Source of the DNA: an uncultured Oscillospiraceae bacterium
GTDB lineage: Bacteria > Bacillota > Clostridia > Oscillospirales > Ruminococcaceae
DNA: 64,000 nucleotides
Direction: 5' to 3'
NCBI GenBank assembly: GCA_910586535.1
Contig: CAJUHS010000002.1
Span: forward strand, 230,119 to 294,118
The position numbers and the translations under genes are program-made. Below are positions 25,994 through 34,523 of the stretch, one piece after another (within the stretch, counting starts at the first letter, position 1; every line of letters starts with the position of its first letter). Under the pieces are notes generated by a model, which was given only the letters and a program-made list of their open reading frames with translations, did not search any database and was not told the DNA's origin.

Positions 25994-26845
25994 TCAGATA
26001 GTTCCAGTTACGGTGAGCACAGTTGTTCCGGGAGTTACTGTCCAAACGCCAGTAACGGGGTTCTGAACATAGGTTGCGGCAGGAACGCTTATCACTCCTG
26101 CTGCGGTTGTAAACACGCCGGTCGTTTCGTCATAGGTGTAGCTTGAAGCGGGAAGCGGCGCTCCGTTAAGAGTTACACTGATATTTGAAAGCGCAGGATT
26201 AAAGGTATCCGTGATATACAGGTTATCTAACGCGTTTGTAGCTGTATTTCCTGTATTCTGAACGGTAATAGTATAAGTTACAACACCATTTTCATTTACA
26301 GTTGTTGGAGTGAGAGCCTTAACAATCGAAAGATTGGGACTTCCTTCAGCTCTGATGATCTCTTCGTCTGTAACCGGAGTTGTTATAGAGCCGCCGGTAA
26401 TTGTTACCGTATTATTGATCTCGGAAGCTGCCGCAAGAGGCGCACGGTTGTTTACATTCGTTTCGTAAACTATTGTTGCGTTGCTGTTGGCAGGAACGGT
26501 AATTCCTGTAAGGGTAAGAGGTTCCGAATCGGTAACTGTGAGAGGCGTTTGGAGGTCACCATTGACAAAGTAGCGCAGAGATTCTGCTCTATAGGTGAGT
26601 GGGGTCACAGTCCCAGCTCCAAGCGGATATGCGCCGAGGTCGTCAGTCAAAGTCAACCCCGTAAATGGAGTCGAACCTGAGTTTACGATATTGACGATAT
26701 AGGTTATTTTGTCTCCGACACCGTATGTCGGAGTAACAGCCGTCTTGCTGACGGAAAGCGTTTCGACGATCTCGCCCGCCGTTACGTTGGAATTTATAAG
26801 ATTTCCGTTATAGGAAAGAGTAGCCTGATTGTAAAATGATGCCAT
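25994..26845 (-). CDS. DUF11 repeat protein without signal peptide
   Basis: 283 residues with two DUF11-type beta-sandwich repeats: about 30-140 (LSVSKTAVTPTYGVGDKITY) and about 170-280 (LSIVKALTPTTVNENGVVTY, then ITVQNTGNTATNALDN). Most DUF11 proteins are secreted adhesins, but this one begins MASFYNQATLSYNGN with no signal peptide, membrane anchor or LPXTG. A cytosol-made spore-surface or assembly protein is one explanation, and a SigK-like promoter lies upstream. The ATG follows GGAGGAAAATAT. It sits alone between two broken genes. Confidence 0.75.
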   Translation of the reverse strand: MASFYNQATLSYNGNLINSNVTAGEIVETLSVSKTAVTPTYGVGDKITYIVNIVNSGSTPFTGLTLTDDLGAYPLGAGTVTPLTYRAESLRYFVNGDLQTPLTVTDSEPLTLTGITVPANSNATIVYETNVNNRAPLAAASEINNTVTITGGSITTPVTDEEIIRAEGSPNLSIVKALTPTTVNENGVVTYTITVQNTGNTATNALDNLYITDTFNPALSNISVTLNGAPLPASSYTYDETTGVFTTAAGVISVPAATYVQNPVTGVWTVTPGTTVLTVTGTI

Positions 26846-26890
26846 ATATTTTCCTCCGTGTTTTTATTTGAGGACGCTGCTCCTCTTTAA

Positions 26891-26919
26891 TAATATATGA
26901 CATTGTTTTCGGCAAGGTT
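26891..26919 (-). promoter_or_regulatory. Possible SigK-type sporulation promoter for the DUF11 gene
   Basis: On the minus strand AACC (26919-26916), 16 bp, then CATATATTA (26899-26891). This fits the mother-cell SigK pattern (AC ... CATAnnnTA). The motif is short and could be chance. Confidence 0.3.
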
Positions 26920-27035
26920 ACAATGTGCTATTCAAGTATCTTTAGAGAACTTGACCGCCAAATAGCCTGACAATACCTGCGGAGCATTCTGTGAGTACAT
27001 TGCCGAATAATCCTACAAAAATCCTGCGTATGGCG

Positions 27036-27125
27036 TCAGAGACGGTTCAGTAATCCATAATCTTTATGATAACAGTGTTGCTTCATACAAAACGCTTTGT
27101 CTCCGGTCGGCGTTTCATCGTTCAT
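27036..27125 (-). pseudogene. 5' stub of the gene that followed the topoisomerase B subunit
   Basis: Ten bases beyond the topoisomerase stop there is GGAGGGTA and then ATG AAC GAT GAA ACG, a well-formed start. The frame stops after 29 codons. In related operons the A subunit (parC/gyrA-like) usually follows the B subunit, so I read this as the first residues (about MNDETPTGDKAF) of a deleted A subunit. The stub is too short to prove it. Confidence 0.4.
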
Positions 27126-27134
27126 TACCCTCCG

Positions 27135-29123
27135 TCAGCTGATATCCGCCATTTCAAGGTACCGGTTTCCGTACTGTGCAATATAATCCTTCCGTCCCTG
27201 CAGGTTGTCACCAAGCATAAGGTCGAACATTTCCGCTGTAGCTTCAAAGTCTGTGGGCGTTACCTTTATAAGCCGCCTTGTGTCGGGATTCATTGTTGTA
27301 AGGGACATCATTTCCGGCTCGTTCTCGCCAAGTCCTTTCGAGCGGTCTATCTTGTACTTCTGCCCCTCTATCTTCGCCAGTATCTCCGCCTTTTCCTGCT
27401 CATCATAAGCGAAGTACGTCCTGTCCTTGGTATTTATCTCAAACAGAGGGGTCTCCGCAATATAGACATATCCCTCTTCAATAAGGGTCGGAGTAAGCCT
27501 GTAGAGCATCGCTAATATCAGCGTCCTGATCTGAAAACCGTCCACGTCCGCATCGGTAGCAATGATAATTTTATTCCATTTCAGATTGTCAATATTAAAT
27601 GTGGACAGTTCCTTATTGGACTTGGAGTTTACCTCCACACCGCAGCCCAATACCTTAATAATATCGGTAATAATGTCGTTTTTAAAAATTTTTCCGTAGT
27701 CTGCTTTAAGACAGTTCAGGATCTTTCCGCGGACGGGTATTATCGCCTGAAATTCCGAGTCGCGGGCGGTCTTGCAGGCGCCCAGAGCCGAGTCTCCCTC
27801 CACTATATAAATCTCGCGGCGGGAAAGGTCTTTTGTGCGGCAGTCCACAAACTTCTGCACCATATTGGAAAGGTCGATATTTCCCGCAAGCTTCTTTTTC
27901 AAGTTCTGCTTGGTCTTTTCCGCACTCTCGCGGCTGCGCTTGTTAAGTACCACCTGCTCGGCGATCTTCAGCGCATCGTCGGGATTTTCAATAAAGTACA
28001 CCTCTAACTGATGTTTCAGGAAATCCACCATAGCCTCGTATATGAACTTGTTTGTAATAGCCTTTTTAGTCTGATTTTCGTAAGAAGTTAACGTCGAAAA
28101 CGATGACGAAATTAAAACTAAGCAGTCCTGAACGTCAATATATTTGATTTTGCTCTCGCCCTTCTGGTACTTGTTGCTGCTTTTCAGATACGAATCTATC
28201 TGGGACACAAAGGCTGTTTGCACTGCTTTGTCTGGTACGCCGCCGTGCTCTAGAAAGCTGGAATTGTGGTAGTACTCTATCTGGGCGACCTTATTGGAAA
28301 ACGCCACTGCAAAGGACAGCTTCACCTTGTATTCGGGTTTGTCGTCGCGGTCTCTGCCCTTGCGCTCGCACTGCCAGAACCGCGGCGGAGTAAGGTAGTC
28401 AGTACCGACAATCTCGTTAATGTAGTCAGAAATGCCGTTCTCATAAAAATAAGTGGTCTCCTCAAATTTTCCGTTCTCGTTTTGGAAACGGAACACAAAG
28501 GAAATATTCGGGTTGACTATAGCCTGCTTTTTCAGCACGTCCTCAAAGTATTCGCGGCTGACTGAAATGTCCGTAAAAACGTCAAGGTCGGGACGCCACT
28601 TTGTTTTAGTACCCGTTTTCTTGCGGGCAGTTTCCTCCTTATGGAGGCCGCCGACGTTCTCGCCCTTTTCAAAGTGAAGGTTGTACTTAAATCCGTCGCG
28701 ATAAATTTCAACGTCAGTGTATTCGGATGAATACTGGGTAGCGCAGGCTCCCAGACCGTTCAGACCGAGAGAGTATTCGTAATCGCCGCTTTCGTTGTTC
28801 TTGTACTTTCCGCCCGCGTAAAGCTCGCAGTAAACAAGTTCCCAGTTGTAGCACTGCTCCGCGTTGTTGTAGTCAACGGGACAGCCGCGTCCGAAGTCCT
28901 CCACTTCCACGGAACTGTCCTGATAATAGGTAACGATTATCTTGTCGCCGTTTCCGTCGCGGGCTTCATCAATAGAGTTTGAAATTATCTCGAATATCGA
29001 ATGCTCGCAGCCCTCAATACCGTCCGAACCGAAAATTACCGCGGGACGCTTTCTTACCCTGTCCGCGCCTTTCAGCTTGGTAATGCTTTCATTTCCGTAA
29101 TTTTTTGCTTTTCTTGCCGACAT
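27135..29123 (-). CDS. Type IIA DNA topoisomerase, subunit B (ParE/GyrB family)
   Basis: About 662 residues. The GHKL ATPase part has NSIDEARDGNG, VEDFGRGCPVDYN and LGLNGLGACATQY. The Toprim part has YIVEGDSALGAC, IIPVRGKILN and IIATDADVDGFQIRTL, ending with DRSKGLGEN. It supplies ATP hydrolysis and metal-dependent cleavage to a B2A2 topoisomerase. It is divergent from typical GyrB and probably belongs to the second, ParE-like clostridial type. The ATG at 29123 follows AAGGATTG. The partner A subunit is not downstream, where only a stub remains. Confidence 0.93.
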   Translation of the reverse strand: MSARKAKNYGNESITKLKGADRVRKRPAVIFGSDGIEGCEHSIFEIISNSIDEARDGNGDKIIVTYYQDSSVEVEDFGRGCPVDYNNAEQCYNWELVYCELYAGGKYKNNESGDYEYSLGLNGLGACATQYSSEYTDVEIYRDGFKYNLHFEKGENVGGLHKEETARKKTGTKTKWRPDLDVFTDISVSREYFEDVLKKQAIVNPNISFVFRFQNENGKFEETTYFYENGISDYINEIVGTDYLTPPRFWQCERKGRDRDDKPEYKVKLSFAVAFSNKVAQIEYYHNSSFLEHGGVPDKAVQTAFVSQIDSYLKSSNKYQKGESKIKYIDVQDCLVLISSSFSTLTSYENQTKKAITNKFIYEAMVDFLKHQLEVYFIENPDDALKIAEQVVLNKRSRESAEKTKQNLKKKLAGNIDLSNMVQKFVDCRTKDLSRREIYIVEGDSALGACKTARDSEFQAIIPVRGKILNCLKADYGKIFKNDIITDIIKVLGCGVEVNSKSNKELSTFNIDNLKWNKIIIATDADVDGFQIRTLILAMLYRLTPTLIEEGYVYIAETPLFEINTKDRTYFAYDEQEKAEILAKIEGQKYKIDRSKGLGENEPEMMSLTTMNPDTRRLIKVTPTDFEATAEMFDLMLGDNLQGRKDYIAQYGNRYLEMADIS

Positions 29124-29173
29124 TCTATCAATCCTTCTTAACAAATTGTTTTTGCAGTAATACCGCTCTGCAC

Positions 29174-29544
29174 CTATTTAACTGCTGTAACAGTAAATTC
29201 ACCCGGTATTTTTTCATTTGTCCATGCAGGATGTTCGTCAAACTTTTTCAACGTAAAGCCGCTGTTTATGACGGCGTTAATTATCTCACTTACCGTATAT
29301 TTTCTGTAGCTGCACTTTGGCATTTGTTCGCGGATATCCTTTTCCAAAAAACGTGCGTGAGCCATTTCTCCCTCAAAAATATCGGTTGAAAAGTAACTCA
29401 TGGACGGCTGTTCAAAATTCAGTATGTCATTTATTTTAGTAAACGGGTGAAAATCGCTGCATATCATTTTGCCGCCGGCTTTAAGCAGAGAGTACATAAA
29501 TTATATTTCCATGCCTTTTTGTTCTGAACGCTGTAATCCACCAT
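29174..29544 (-). pseudogene. SAM-dependent methyltransferase with internal deletion
   Basis: A good start (AGGAGG then ATG at 29544, MVDYSVQNKKAWKYN) is typical of a small-molecule methyltransferase N-terminus. After about 15 codons the frame is lost and the sequence jumps to a C-terminal part (LLKAGGKMICSDFHPFTKI ... PGEFTVTAVK). The SAM-binding core between them, over 100 residues, is missing, and the two pieces are out of frame. It is non-functional. Confidence 0.75.
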
Positions 29545-29619
29545 TTTGGATTTCCTCCTAAATTGAATTTATTAAAACATTACAGCAGATTGCTGTTATT
29601 TTATTGCAGTTTAAGTATT

Positions 29620-30152
29620 TTACTCTTTTGAAGCTATTTTTACGATCCTGTCGCGGTTGTATCTTTGTATAATTACAAAAAGCAAATCAAATATCGCGGC
29701 GGCAGCCGATGTAATAAAGAATACCCAAAATGAATCAAAAAATATCACAGCAAACAACGGCACAAAACTGAGTATTATTATTGTTTCGTGTACAAGCTCC
29801 GCCTGACACATTGCCTGCGCTATTTCGTTCCACGTGTGCTTTTGCGGTGAAAAAAATCCGGCGCATAAGTGGGCAGTTTGCTTTTCCAGCTTTTTACCTT
29901 CAAAATATTGTACAGCTTTGTTTCCCATGTTCTAAGCATGTACCACCTCTTTAAAACGTCGGCTTTATTTTTCATTAGCTTGTTAAATGCATACCCCACA
30001 GCAAGTCTCATGCCGAAATGGTAAAAAACCGTACCGAACGTTATTGCAAGCGTCAACCATGGTTCGCCTCTCCAATATATCAACAGCGAAACCGATACCG
30101 CAAATGCCGCAAGTGCAGATATCGTAACCGACAGCATTGTCTTTTTCACCAT
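29620..30152 (-). pseudogene. Membrane protein gene broken by one frameshift
   Basis: A frame from the ATG at 30152 (GGAGGTCAAT upstream) encodes a hydrophobic N-terminal half with LYNILKVKSWKSKLPTYAP. A second frame carries on directly with FFSPQKHTWNEIAQAMCQAE and two more membrane spans to a stop at 29620. The switch lies in an A7 run on the plus strand (about 29850-29856); eight bases there would give one protein of about 176 residues with about four spans. This is either a recent frameshift or a sequencing error. No function is known for this clostridial family. Confidence 0.7.
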
Positions 30153-30163
30153 ATTGACCTCCG

Positions 30164-30781
30164 TCAGAAAAGATCGCCTTTATATTTCAGAGAATCCTTT
30201 TCGGTAATTTCCCGAATTACTCTGCACGGATTTCCCGCCGCAAGTGAGTTTGAAGGAATATCCCGCGTGACCACGCTTCCCGCGCCGATAACGCAGCCCT
30301 CGCCAATTGTTACTCCGCCCGCGATAACCACGTTGCTTGCTATCCAGCAGTTTGAGCCTATCACTATCGGCTTTGCGTACTCGTCGTCGTAAGCCGTGCC
30401 GTCCGCCTTAAATTTCATCTTACGTTCCGACGGCAGAAACGGGTGAACAGGGGTCGCAACTGTACAGTTTGGACCGAAGAAGACGTTGTCCCCGATCTTC
30501 ACGGGACAGCAGTCCAGTACCGTAAAATTAAAATTTGCATAGCAGCACTCGCCAAATTCGGTAAACACGCCGTAATCAAAATAAATGGGACCCTGCAAGA
30601 AAGTACCCTTTCCGCGGTTAGGGACAAGTTCGTCCAAAATAGCCTTGCGGAGCTGCTCCTCGTCCTCAAAAGTATTGTTGTAACGCTGTGAAAGCTTGTG
30701 CGCGTTCATTCTCATAAGCGCAAGAGTTTCGTCGCTTGGGTCGTAAATTTTTCCCGCAAGCATTTTTTCTTTTTCGGTCAT
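30164..30781 (-). CDS. Sugar O-acetyltransferase, maltose/galactoside type
   Basis: 205 residues of the Maa/LacA family, which transfers acetyl from acetyl-CoA to sugar hydroxyls. The N-terminal cap has EKEKMLAGKIYDPSDETL. The left-handed beta-helix hexapeptide repeats run from IGDNVFFGPNCTVATPVHP to GAGSVVTRDIP. The catalytic His is in TPVHP, and the end AGNPCRVIR is typical. The ATG follows GGAAAGGAC. It lies just downstream of the next minus-strand gene and a palindromic repeat. The natural substrate is unknown. Confidence 0.92.
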   Translation of the reverse strand: MTEKEKMLAGKIYDPSDETLALMRMNAHKLSQRYNNTFEDEEQLRKAILDELVPNRGKGTFLQGPIYFDYGVFTEFGECCYANFNFTVLDCCPVKIGDNVFFGPNCTVATPVHPFLPSERKMKFKADGTAYDDEYAKPIVIGSNCWIASNVVIAGGVTIGEGCVIGAGSVVTRDIPSNSLAAGNPCRVIREITEKDSLKYKGDLF

Positions 30782-30809
30782 TTGCTACAGTCCTTTCCAT
30801 TCCATTGCA

Positions 30810-30885
30810 GGGCGGGGGCTTGCTCCTGCCATTTTATAATAAAATTTATATTAACGTGGGATTGGGCGGGAGCAGGCCCACGCCC
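30810..30885. repeat. GC-rich imperfect inverted repeat overlapping a stop codon
   Basis: Arms at 30810-30830 and 30864-30885 (GGGCGGGGGCTTGCTCC against GGGCGTGGGCCTGCTCC on the other strand) are about 85 percent identical and enclose an AT-rich loop. It resembles the short mobile palindromes found between genes in Oscillospiraceae. The outer edge supplies the TAG stop of the gene at 30885-32039. Confidence 0.6.
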
Positions 30886-32039
30886 TACGAATTGTCAACC
30901 GCCACAAGATTTACCGCCAGCTTTGCCTTTGCGATATGGGTCTCGTTTCCGTCCCTGTCAACGCGGAGCAGGTGTCTGCCGTTGGAAACTATCACTCCGC
31001 TGTCAACAGGAATATAATCCAGAACACCCTTTTTAATTATCTCCTCGCTGCCATCGGCAGTACGTCTAATAAGCATACGGCTTTGGGGCATGATACCACC
31101 GTGCTTGTCGCCGCTTGCCTCGTTTATTTTATCCAGCTTTTCGGCGTTGATAACGTTTCCCTCGATCATTAAATCCTTTTTGGAACGCTGCTTGAATTTC
31201 ACGCCGTTTGAAGCTCCGCCGCTTTTAAGGGACTCTCCACCGAATATCGTGGCAAAATAATTCAAAAATCCGAACAGCCCCTTAACAATTCTGTAGGGAA
31301 ACATTATCACATCCCTAAAGGTAATGCCGCCACGAGGCTTTTCTCCGCCGTAGGGTTGGCGTATGTAGTACAGATCACCGTTCTGGTCTTGACGGACGTG
31401 GAGATAATCATAATTTTCGTCCGCAACAATTTCAGACATTAATTTTTTGTCAAGGTCGAGATAAGCTATAGTTCGCGGGCCTGAAATAACGCCGTTTTGA
31501 TTCCAGGCATACCCTGCTGTGGAAAAATAAATGCCGTTTTTCTTAGCCGCCCAGCAAGGATTTTCTTCAATAGTGTCGCCGTCGGTGTACTCGTCGTAAT
31601 GTCCGCTTATATCCATGACAGCTATGTGGAGGAATCTGCCGCCGCCCATACTTACCGCAAGCTTTCCGTTCTTAACGTCGAACGAGCCGAAAAGAAATTC
31701 GTTGGATGCGCGGACAAGTCCCTCAACGTCATCTGATGGATCGAGACTGCGATGGTAAAGGCTGCCCACGCCCTCCAGATTCACGCCGTAGACAAGCTCC
31801 TCACCATGTACTCCAAGCCCTGTTATCTGCGCGGGAAGCTCGTCCGGGTCTATCACGTCAGCGGAAGCCATGCCCATAAAATTCGCGCCCGTACCCGTGG
31901 TTTTCCACTCCTTGCGCTGCTGTATGCCGCGGACGGTCTCGCGGTATTTTGCGATTTTGCCGCATGGTATCTCCGTCAGCGATTTGTCGCTCACGTCATA
32001 GCTAAAAATTTTATTTTCCGAAGTATACAGTATTGTCAT
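30885..32039 (-). CDS. Uncharacterised beta-propeller-like protein
   Basis: 384 residues with a repeated beta pattern (YTSENKIFSYDVSDKSLTEI, GKLAVSMGGGRFLHIAVMD, KKNGIYFSTAGYAWNQNG, GDLYYIRQPYGGEKP) suggesting a cytosolic WD/TolB-like propeller. There is no signal peptide. A segment near residue 240 (FRDVIMFPYRIVKGLFGFL) is hydrophobic. I do not recognise a named family. The ribosome binding site is weak (GGTAAAATT). The C-terminus ends inside the palindromic repeat, so the native end may have been changed by its insertion. Confidence 0.6.
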   Translation of the reverse strand: MTILYTSENKIFSYDVSDKSLTEIPCGKIAKYRETVRGIQQRKEWKTTGTGANFMGMASADVIDPDELPAQITGLGVHGEELVYGVNLEGVGSLYHRSLDPSDDVEGLVRASNEFLFGSFDVKNGKLAVSMGGGRFLHIAVMDISGHYDEYTDGDTIEENPCWAAKKNGIYFSTAGYAWNQNGVISGPRTIAYLDLDKKLMSEIVADENYDYLHVRQDQNGDLYYIRQPYGGEKPRGGITFRDVIMFPYRIVKGLFGFLNYFATIFGGESLKSGGASNGVKFKQRSKKDLMIEGNVINAEKLDKINEASGDKHGGIMPQSRMLIRRTADGSEEIIKKGVLDYIPVDSGVIVSNGRHLLRVDRDGNETHIAKAKLAVNLVAVDNS

Positions 32040-32065
32040 AATTTTACCACGCTTTCAAAATTATT

Positions 32066-32527
32066 TTATTCAAAATATCCGCATATCCCGCCTTTTTGAA
32101 TAACATGAGCACCTGCCGCCTTAAGGACTTTTCTTTTTGTTGAGACCGGTTTTACATCAAGCGAACAGTCAAGAGCGTACACGGTAAAACGGTATTTGTG
32201 GGTCTTTCCCTTTGGAGGCTTCGGACCCGCATAACGGTGAACCCCGTAACCTATCCCCTGTACAGCGTTCCCCAAATCTGCCGCCGATTTTCCGCGCGGA
32301 ATTGCTCTCGGAATTTTATTTGCGGCAGGGATATTCCATATGACCCAATGTGTAAATCGTTTTATCGGGTGACTCATGTCTTCAAGCGTAATAATAAGAG
32401 TTTCAGCGTTGGGAGATAAATTATTTATTATAAATTCGGGAGAAATATCTTCTCCTCTTCCAGTGTATTCCGCGGGAAATTTACCGTTGTCATTTAAGCC
32501 GACACACGTAAATTCTAAATTTTCCAA
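32066..32527 (-). CDS. YbhB/YbcL family (PEBP-like) protein
   Basis: About 153 residues of the bacterial phosphatidylethanolamine-binding-protein-like family. Core motifs are DISPEFIINNLSPNAETL, HPIKRFTHWVIWNIP and YAGPKPPKGKTHKYRFTVYA. These proteins share the Raf-kinase-inhibitor fold; their role in bacteria is unclear. I chose the TTG at 32527 because GGGAGG lies before it and the protein then begins ENLEFTCVGLN, as in relatives. Confidence 0.88.
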   Translation of the reverse strand: MENLEFTCVGLNDNGKFPAEYTGRGEDISPEFIINNLSPNAETLIITLEDMSHPIKRFTHWVIWNIPAANKIPRAIPRGKSAADLGNAVQGIGYGVHRYAGPKPPKGKTHKYRFTVYALDCSLDVKPVSTKRKVLKAAGAHVIQKGGICGYFE

Positions 32528-32546
32528 TACAATTATCCTCCCGTTT

Positions 32547-33029
32547 TTATAAATTAATCTCCATATACCCGCAGGTAAAGGGAAAAAAATCAAGCTTTTC
32601 CGTACCCGTGTGCAGAAATCCGTGAGCCTCATACCACCTGCGCATACGCCTGTTTTCTTCGACAATACTTAACTGTATTTTAGTACAGTCCATAGCTTTC
32701 GTCCGCTCAAATGAATCAAGCAGCAGCCTTTCGCCTATTTTATTGTGACGGTATTCCGGCAGTACGCAAAGATTGTTCAGCTCGCAAACGCCGTCTCCAA
32801 CATGGAAAAGAGAATAGTACCCCACGATTTTACCGTCCTCAAAATATGCGGACATAGGTCTGCGTTCGCTTTCAAGTTGCCACAGGAGCCTGTCCTCCGT
32901 GACCGCAAAAGCCGTGAACCGCGGCGCGTTTTCGGGAGTAAAGCCGAACTCCTCCGCAACGGTCAGAAAGCTTTCCCGTATGACTCTTACGCATTCGGGA
33001 ATATTTTCTTTAACTATTTGTTGTATCAT
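32547..33029 (-). CDS. GNAT family N-acetyltransferase
   Basis: 160 residues. The acetyl-CoA pyrophosphate loop region is LCVLPEYRHNKIGERLLLDS, followed by RMRRWYEAHGFLHTG, typical of GNAT motif B. The substrate is unknown. GGAGC precedes the ATG. It lies between the YbhB and prmA genes on the same strand. Confidence 0.88.
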   Translation of the reverse strand: MIQQIVKENIPECVRVIRESFLTVAEEFGFTPENAPRFTAFAVTEDRLLWQLESERRPMSAYFEDGKIVGYYSLFHVGDGVCELNNLCVLPEYRHNKIGERLLLDSFERTKAMDCTKIQLSIVEENRRMRRWYEAHGFLHTGTEKLDFFPFTCGYMEINL

Positions 33030-33063
33030 ATCATCAGCTCCAAAATTTAGCAGCCATCACCTA

Positions 33064-34029
33064 TCAACTTTTGAATGAAACTGCTGCCCAACCATCCTTT
33101 TCACGGATTTCGGACAAAGCATACCCTTTAGACTTCATCGCCTCAATCACCTCGTCGGCGCGCTCTGTAATAATTCCCGAAAGAATAAGCGTACCACCAT
33201 TTTTTACAAATTTTTCAAACAGTGGGGACATAGCAATAAGCACGTCTGCAACGATATTTGCCGCAATAATGTCAAAGCCGCTGCCGATTTTTTCAACCAG
33301 AGTGTTGTCACTAATAATGTCACCGCAGTAAGCCGTATACTTATCGGCGGAAATGTTGTTTTTAGACGCGTTTTCCTTTGCCGTTTCAACGCTGTTTTGG
33401 CTGATGTCAACTGCCGTGACTTTCTCCGCGCCCAACAGCACCGCCGCTATGGACAGTATACCGCTGCCGCAGCCCAAGTCGAGAAGCCTGTCCCCATTAC
33501 AAAGATTTTTTTCTATAAGTTCCAGACAAAGCTGTGTGGTGTTGTGCTGACCAGTTCCGAAACTTGAAGCCGGATCTATCTCAAGTATAGTTCTGCCGTC
33601 GCCGCCGCTGTAGTCCTCCCAGGATGGCTTCACTACCAGCTTTTCGCCAACAGTCAAAGGTTTGAAATACTGCTTCCAGTTGTTAGCCCAGTCCTCCTCA
33701 CAGACGTTTGCAAGCTCCACCGCAAGTCTGCCGAAAGCTTTGTTTTCGTCCCTTATTTTAAGTGCAGACATCTCCGAACGCAGCGCGGAAAGCATATCCG
33801 CCCCCTGCAAGTCGTCTGGCAGGTACACCGTCACACAGGTCTCACAGTCCCGAAGATTCATCAGGTCGTCGTCTATATAATCCCAGTTTCCCGTTTTATC
33901 GTTTAAAAATTCCTCAAAATCCTTTGAATCCCTTATTGCAAAGCCTGTAACGCCTATCCCAAGCAGACAGCCGCAAACAGGATCTATTCCCTCCGTTGTG
34001 GTATAGATATTGACTTCTGTCCAGTTCAT
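33064..34029 (-). CDS. prmA: Ribosomal protein L11 methyltransferase
   Basis: 321 residues. PrmA trimethylates L11 lysines using SAM. The N-terminal substrate domain (MNWTEVNIYTTTEGIDPV) precedes a Rossmann methyltransferase with DPASSFGTGQHNTTQLCLE, LLDLGCGSGILSIAA and DIIAANIVADVL, the last being the PrmA-specific N-rich motif. GGGAGG lies before the ATG. PrmA is usually next to dnaJ or a 16S methylase gene; here it is beside GNAT and YbhB genes. Confidence 0.95.
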   Translation of the reverse strand: MNWTEVNIYTTTEGIDPVCGCLLGIGVTGFAIRDSKDFEEFLNDKTGNWDYIDDDLMNLRDCETCVTVYLPDDLQGADMLSALRSEMSALKIRDENKAFGRLAVELANVCEEDWANNWKQYFKPLTVGEKLVVKPSWEDYSGGDGRTILEIDPASSFGTGQHNTTQLCLELIEKNLCNGDRLLDLGCGSGILSIAAVLLGAEKVTAVDISQNSVETAKENASKNNISADKYTAYCGDIISDNTLVEKIGSGFDIIAANIVADVLIAMSPLFEKFVKNGGTLILSGIITERADEVIEAMKSKGYALSEIREKDGWAAVSFKS

Positions 34030-34176
34030 AAACAGTTCCTCCCGTTATTTTAGACAATACATATAATTATTGTACACTATTTTAAAGCAATGTTCAAGTC
34101 CCGAAAGGAAAATTAAATAAATTTATTGTAGGATTACATCAAAAACACGGCGAAACATAAAAAGGCAACAGGAAAT

Positions 34177-34269
34177 TTAAACCTCTTTCTTTAACTTTTG
34201 ATACTGTTTTTTGTGAATGATTTTATGTGTGTATGATAAATATAATAATTTTTTTTCATAAGCCCACAT
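34177..34269 (-). pseudogene. cotJC: CotJC stub (truncated spore-coat manganese catalase gene)
   Basis: Directly at the end of cotJB (TAATG overlap) a new frame starts MWAYEKKLLY, which matches the CotJC opening (MWxYEKKLQY). After about ten codons similarity stops and the frame ends after 30 residues. The catalase domain is gone, so the 3' part of the cotJ operon was deleted. Confidence 0.65.
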
Positions 34270-34523
34270 TATCGGTTTGCGCTCCTTTCCCAAGGCCAGG
34301 GGTCATCGACCCAATTAAAGCGTTCGGTTGTTGAAGACTGATCTGCGGTAATCGGACCGTATTTGTTTATATAGGATTCATACGCCGCATTTCTCAGTTC
34401 GGTGTATTTTTTGAACAAGTTCAGAGCGTTTCGGTCTGTTGGATGGGTGTCAAGATAAAGATTCAGCTCGTACAAATAAAAATCATACATCTGAATCGCA
34501 CACATAAGGTTATTTCCGTTCAT
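34269..34523 (-). CDS. cotJB: Spore coat protein CotJB
   Basis: About 84 residues, with the CotJB pattern CAIQMYDFYLYELNLYLDTHP, then AYESYINKYGPIT and WVDDPWPWERS at the end. CotJB is an inner-coat component that helps assemble CotJC. I chose the ATG at 34523, inside cotJA by 14 bp and preceded by AAGGAGG. A longer upstream frame has no ribosome binding site. Confidence 0.92.
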   Translation of the reverse strand: MNGNNLMCAIQMYDFYLYELNLYLDTHPTDRNALNLFKKYTELRNAAYESYINKYGPITADQSSTTERFNWVDDPWPWERSANR

